DNA of 64,000 nucleotides, from contig NZ_JSYL01000002.1 in NCBI RefSeq assembly GCF_000812865.1, positions 1 through 64,000 of the forward strand. The letters are read 5' to 3'. Below are positions 60,549 to 64,000 of this stretch, in pieces (the first letter of the stretch is position 1; the number at the start of each line of letters is the position of its first letter). Source of the stretch: Kaistella jeonii (GTDB lineage Bacteria; Bacteroidota; Bacteroidia; Flavobacteriales; Weeksellaceae). The notes under the pieces were generated by a model. The model was not told the origin of the DNA and did no database searches. It saw nothing but the letters and a program-made list of their open reading frames with translations. Both the position numbers and the translations under genes were made by a program.

Positions 60549-62631
60549 ATTCTGAAATTTTTTGGATTAAAAGCTGAAGTTTTGGATCATCTGTATTTTC
60601 AAAAGCTTTGACTAATGCTTTTGTCATTAATTTCTTGCCATTAAAATAAAACTGAATTTGTGAACAAATACTGTCAGTTTCAAAGAAATAATTTACAAAA
60701 TAATTATCCAAATGCTCAACGACATTTGTTATTCTAATTCCTAGATCATTACAAGAAGCCTGAACTATTTTATATAAATCAAGCAGGAAAATTTCGGATG
60801 GATGATAGTTAACAGGAAAAAAAACTTGAGAAGGTTTATTTAAAATTTCCTGAACTAATTTGATCGCGTTTTCATTTCCTTCTGTAAATTTAAAGTCTGA
60901 AAAATAACCCGATAATTTATGATTTACTTCTCCACGAACTAAATTCCCGCTAACATCAAAGATGTATTTTTCCAAATAATCTGAAGAAGTGATTTCTCTT
61001 ATTTCAACAGCCGTATCGTGGCAATTCTCAAGTAAATTCCAATATAATAGACTTTTACATTTATGATCAGTTTCATTATGAAATGGGGAACAGGGAACTC
61101 GTGAGAATTCCATAGCATCTTGCGGTATTTTACTTATCGAATTTTGGGATGAAAAATTAAGAGTTTGATACTTACCAAACTTTGGATAATTAATAGCAAA
61201 TAACTTTTTTGATGCTCGGGTTGTGGCAGTATAACACCATCGCAAGGGATCTTTCTTCATACTTGCCCTGCCAAAATAATCAACAAAAATAGTTTCCCAC
61301 TCGCCACCCTGTGACTTATGTCCTGTAATAGAATACCCATATTTTACACGTACTGCATTATAAAAATCATCACTTTTTAAATAGTTTTTAAATAATTCTG
61401 AATTTAATTCTGCTTTGGGATAAATCATTTTAAATCTCATAACAGCGTTAATATAAACAGCTTTCATTTCATCAACGTTTAAGTCCCTTGAAGTTGATTC
61501 TAATAATGTTTCATTAATAAATGCAGATATTGGCTCAGCGAAATCGGGTAATTGTAAAACCACTTTCCTAAAATTAAATTCTATTATCTTTCTTACACGT
61601 TCACCTGCCACATCAATATACACTGGAGCAGATTGGCTTATCTGTTCACCAACTTCAATAATTTTCGCAAATTCTCCGTTATAAATACTAACCTCATATT
61701 TATGATAATTATTACTAATTATCTGCACGATATCGCCCACTGCAACATGTATTTTACCTGGAAAATATGATTTCCGAATTTCTTTGTTATAGTGGTAGTT
61801 TTGTGCGTTTGAAAAATTAATTATAATTCCCGAATTAAAATTTGGAGCTGGAAAAATTTCACAATACTTTTCAACAACGTCTGCGTTATTAAAATCAATA
61901 AATGTTTCCTCATCAAAGCTAAGATCTAGTATATTTTGGTTCGGATTGTCGATGCAATTCCTAATTCTAGTTGCATTTTCTAGAATTAGATTGTCGCCCT
62001 GTCTCATGACGTGTGTAAGAAAAACTTCTTGAAAGGGTATCTCTTTTTGTTCATAGAAGTTCGATTCCAAAGCCCAGGAAGTATTATCACCTACTGGTGC
62101 CAATTGTGCAGGATCACCAATTATAATCATTTTATTTGTATTACCCTTCATTTGCAGACGACTAAAAGTGAGTAAATCATCAAGCAAAACATTAGTACCA
62201 AAATTAAACAGTTCATTTTTAGATTCTTTACTTGAAATCATTGAAGCTTCATCAACAATGACGATGGTATCCTTTTGTATTGATTGCAACGGGAAAAAAT
62301 ATTCGAATGAATGCTCCGCAACATCTTTTTTCTGAGAATTTTTTGTTACTAGATTATCAAAATCATATATAGCTGAATGAATTGTAGATCCATATCCAGT
62401 TTTATTCCTCAAAATTTTCGCTGCTCTTCCGGTTGGAGCACATACAACGAAATCCTTCTTGTTTTCTTTTAATGCATCAATCAAACCTTTAATTAACGTA
62501 GTCTTCCCTGTTCCTGCATACCCCTTCAATAAGAACACACGATCACCACTATCCAAAAATTCTTCTAATTTTTCGATAGTATTTTGCTGATCAGGATTGA
62601 GAGATATTTGGAAGTGCGGAAGTATTTTCAT
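60526..62631 (-). CDS. SF1 helicase (RecD/Pif1-like)
   Basis: The 701-residue protein has SF1 motifs in order: LKGYAGTGKTTLIKGL (Walker A), APTGRAAKIL, IVIVDEASMIS (Walker B), IGDPAQLAPVGD and the late ITGHKSQGGEWETIFVD. This is a RecD2/Pif1-type DNA helicase core. The last ~200 residues (after about residue 500) are not recognised. It lies between the HNH gene (27-bp gap) and the TPR gene (23-bp overlap). Confidence 0.85.
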   Translation of the reverse strand: MKILPHFQISLNPDQQNTIEKLEEFLDSGDRVFLLKGYAGTGKTTLIKGLIDALKENKKDFVVCAPTGRAAKILRNKTGYGSTIHSAIYDFDNLVTKNSQKKDVAEHSFEYFFPLQSIQKDTIVIVDEASMISSKESKNELFNFGTNVLLDDLLTFSRLQMKGNTNKMIIIGDPAQLAPVGDNTSWALESNFYEQKEIPFQEVFLTHVMRQGDNLILENATRIRNCIDNPNQNILDLSFDEETFIDFNNADVVEKYCEIFPAPNFNSGIIINFSNAQNYHYNKEIRKSYFPGKIHVAVGDIVQIISNNYHKYEVSIYNGEFAKIIEVGEQISQSAPVYIDVAGERVRKIIEFNFRKVVLQLPDFAEPISAFINETLLESTSRDLNVDEMKAVYINAVMRFKMIYPKAELNSELFKNYLKSDDFYNAVRVKYGYSITGHKSQGGEWETIFVDYFGRASMKKDPLRWCYTATTRASKKLFAINYPKFGKYQTLNFSSQNSISKIPQDAMEFSRVPCSPFHNETDHKCKSLLYWNLLENCHDTAVEIREITSSDYLEKYIFDVSGNLVRGEVNHKLSGYFSDFKFTEGNENAIKLVQEILNKPSQVFFPVNYHPSEIFLLDLYKIVQASCNDLGIRITNVVEHLDNYFVNYFFETDSICSQIQFYFNGKKLMTKALVKAFENTDDPKLQLLIQKISEYASVTAN

Positions 62632-62658
62632 TTGTGTTGGCTAAGATATTTATTGTCA

Positions 62659-63804
62659 TCAAGTTTGGTTAGCAGTTCTTTTTGCAAATAGGCCATAAAA
62701 CTTCTCTATGGTGAAATTAGGAATATCATTAGTTATTTTCTCAAAAACGATGTTATAAAAATTTTCATTAAAATAGTGCAATCTTTCCTCCCCAGACATA
62801 ATGTGAAATATTTCATCTGCGGAATAATTAGTCTTTTCTCTAAGCAAATTATAATACTTTTGATTTCGTTCAAATTCCACAGTTATATGTTGGGAGTCCG
62901 TATCACTTTCGATAGCTTCATATAATTTTATAAATAAACTTTCTTGATAGTCTTTATTTTTAAATAGTTCTACGGTTTTATCAATTGGCAGTTTTGCAAA
63001 ATCAATTTGATAATCATAAATATCAATACCGTCACCAGTATAAATTATTTGAGGTTTATTGTAGAAGAGTATTTCCAAATAATCTGTCCAACAAATATTT
63101 GTATTAAAGATTAAGCCTAGTTTCAACTCTTTACTTATTACTGAATTAATTTCATAGTGTTCGTTTCCTAACTCCAAATAGTTTTTAAAATCAATCAATT
63201 GTTTTTCAGAGAAACTGTAATTACCAGAAAACAAATAATTAAAAGCTGTGCGATATTCATAAAGGAATTGCCAAGTGAATTTTTTTTCTTTCTTATTAGG
63301 AGACCAAAATGTTTGAATACCTGTTCCGTGACACTGAAAGCAGATCCCATTTTGAACATGTGCAAACATATCTAGAAAGCCTAATCCTCCGCATTTCTGA
63401 CAAGGATCTTCATTTACTGCTATCGTTTTAGATTGATCAAAATAAACGGGAATTTTTCGCTCTTGGTGAATGGCTGCATGACATTCGTTGCAGACCGTAA
63501 TTAGGGCATCATCATATTCCCAAGGAAAAAGATTTCTTATATAAAACTCATGATGAACTTCTAAATGGATTCTAAAATCGGGTAAAGATAATTCACCATT
63601 CATTCGCCTTGCATATAAAATATTTTTAGAATAGCCTGTAAGAAAAGTTCCATCTAATGTTTTTGAAGTTTTACAAATCGTACAAAGATGGTTATCTCTA
63701 TCCAAAATTTCTTCCCGCTTATTTTTCCATTCATCACAATTAAGTAAATCCTGATAAGTTATGTGGTCGGAGGTTTTTAGATCAAGTAGTTGAGAAATAT
63801 TCAT
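62659..63804 (-). CDS. HNH endonuclease with DnaJ-type zinc finger
   Basis: The 381-residue protein has an HNH domain: NCDEWKNKREEILDRDNHLCTICK, then LEVHHEFYIRNLFP and VCNECHAAIHQERK with H-H ... H ligands and two C-x2-C pairs. A DnaJ-like zinc finger follows at about residues 135-165: CQKCGGLGF ... CFQCHGTG. The C-terminal 200 residues are unassigned. It is the first visible gene of the operon with the helicase and TPR protein. The pairing of HNH with a CxxCxGxG finger is unusual. Confidence 0.75.
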   Translation of the reverse strand: MNISQLLDLKTSDHITYQDLLNCDEWKNKREEILDRDNHLCTICKTSKTLDGTFLTGYSKNILYARRMNGELSLPDFRIHLEVHHEFYIRNLFPWEYDDALITVCNECHAAIHQERKIPVYFDQSKTIAVNEDPCQKCGGLGFLDMFAHVQNGICFQCHGTGIQTFWSPNKKEKKFTWQFLYEYRTAFNYLFSGNYSFSEKQLIDFKNYLELGNEHYEINSVISKELKLGLIFNTNICWTDYLEILFYNKPQIIYTGDGIDIYDYQIDFAKLPIDKTVELFKNKDYQESLFIKLYEAIESDTDSQHITVEFERNQKYYNLLREKTNYSADEIFHIMSGEERLHYFNENFYNIVFEKITNDIPNFTIEKFYGLFAKRTANQT

Positions 63805-63896
63805 AAGTTATTTGGAAATTTTGCAATCAATCCGATTTTACGTTAAAATAGATTATTTCTGAAAGTTATATTCTTTATAATTATTGAATCATTGAT

Positions 63897-64000
63897 TTAA
63901 TCCAAATTCCAAAAAACATCGTTCATTGTTTCAGGATCATCGGTCCCTGCAGCATCAATAAGCCAATTATTACTTGAAGAGTAGTAATTATCTTCATATT
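63897..64000 (-). CDS. C-terminal end of an unknown acidic protein (5' end outside window)
   Basis: The minus-strand frame is open from the window edge to a TAA at 63897-63899 and reads YEDNYYSSSNNWLIDAAGT followed by DDPETMNDVFWNLD. The Asp/Asn-rich sequence looks like a genuine protein tail, but I cannot assign a family. It lies 92 bp upstream of the HNH gene in the same direction and may belong to the same operon. Confidence 0.5.
   Translation of the reverse strand, partial: YEDNYYSSSNNWLIDAAGTDDPETMNDVFWNLD

Noticed and set aside
1-64000. CRISPR array, tRNA or rRNA genes, integrase
   Set aside because: I saw no regular spaced repeats, cloverleaf-like or rRNA sequence, and no integrase-type ORF. 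A tRNA scan would be decisive but could not be run.

Overview
The window looks like a chromosomal segment of a flavobacterium, most likely the Chryseobacterium/Kaistella/Elizabethkingia group (Weeksellaceae). The DNA is AT-rich. Many upstream regions carry the Bacteroidota -7 box TAnnTTTG instead of a sigma-70 -10 box. The housekeeping genes fit: a 546-codon PafA-type alkaline phosphatase, DUF5522, DUF4136 and nucleoid-associated proteins. I saw no rRNA gene, tRNA gene, CRISPR array or integrase. All family names come from reading the sequence; no database search was possible.

Layout. 1-0.45 kb: 3' end of an IS1182-type transposase. 0.5-29.5 kb: ordinary chromosome. It holds an ABC exporter, truA, a phosphoesterase, Ppx/GppA, cdd, a stress cluster (two DUF892 proteins and a large catalase), flavoenzymes, hemL, a LysM glucosaminidase, a PLP desulfhydrase/deaminase, two toxin-antitoxin pairs (17.1-18.4 kb), pafA, mdh, cysE-cysK, a Fpg/Nei glycosylase, a PAP2 phosphatase and a TPR protein. 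Several short repeat elements are scattered here. One appears to have inserted at the 3' end of mdh and left a duplicated stop region.

29.6-64 kb: a defence/conflict island, almost all on the minus strand. In order it holds an orphan HTH gene, a RhuM-Fic gene with a frameshifted RhuM copy in front, and a split HipA module that matches tripartite HipBST. Then come a WYL regulator with a DUF2779 nuclease, and a five-gene operon (small zinc protein, membrane-anchored Arf/SR-beta-like GTPase, membrane protein, unknown protein, possible UDG-fold protein). A patch of small paralogous proteins and an AAA ATPase follow. A type I restriction-modification operon comes next, with a GIY-YIG protein and two DUF262 proteins between hsdS and hsdR. 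The far end holds an operon of an HNH/DnaJ-zinc protein, an SF1 helicase and a TPR/cold-shock-like protein, followed by two proteins with SSB-like acidic tips.

The strongest new signal is regulatory. Six island promoters share a 17-bp imperfect palindrome (core GMC-N7-GKC) placed exactly 10 bp upstream of the -7 box. They stand before the WYL gene itself, a 149-codon gene, the GTPase operon, a WG-repeat gene, the AAA ATPase, and a gene just upstream of the restriction operon. This suggests that one regulator, plausibly the WYL protein, coordinates otherwise separate modules. The GTPase operon and the HNH/helicase/TPR operon are the best candidates for undescribed systems.
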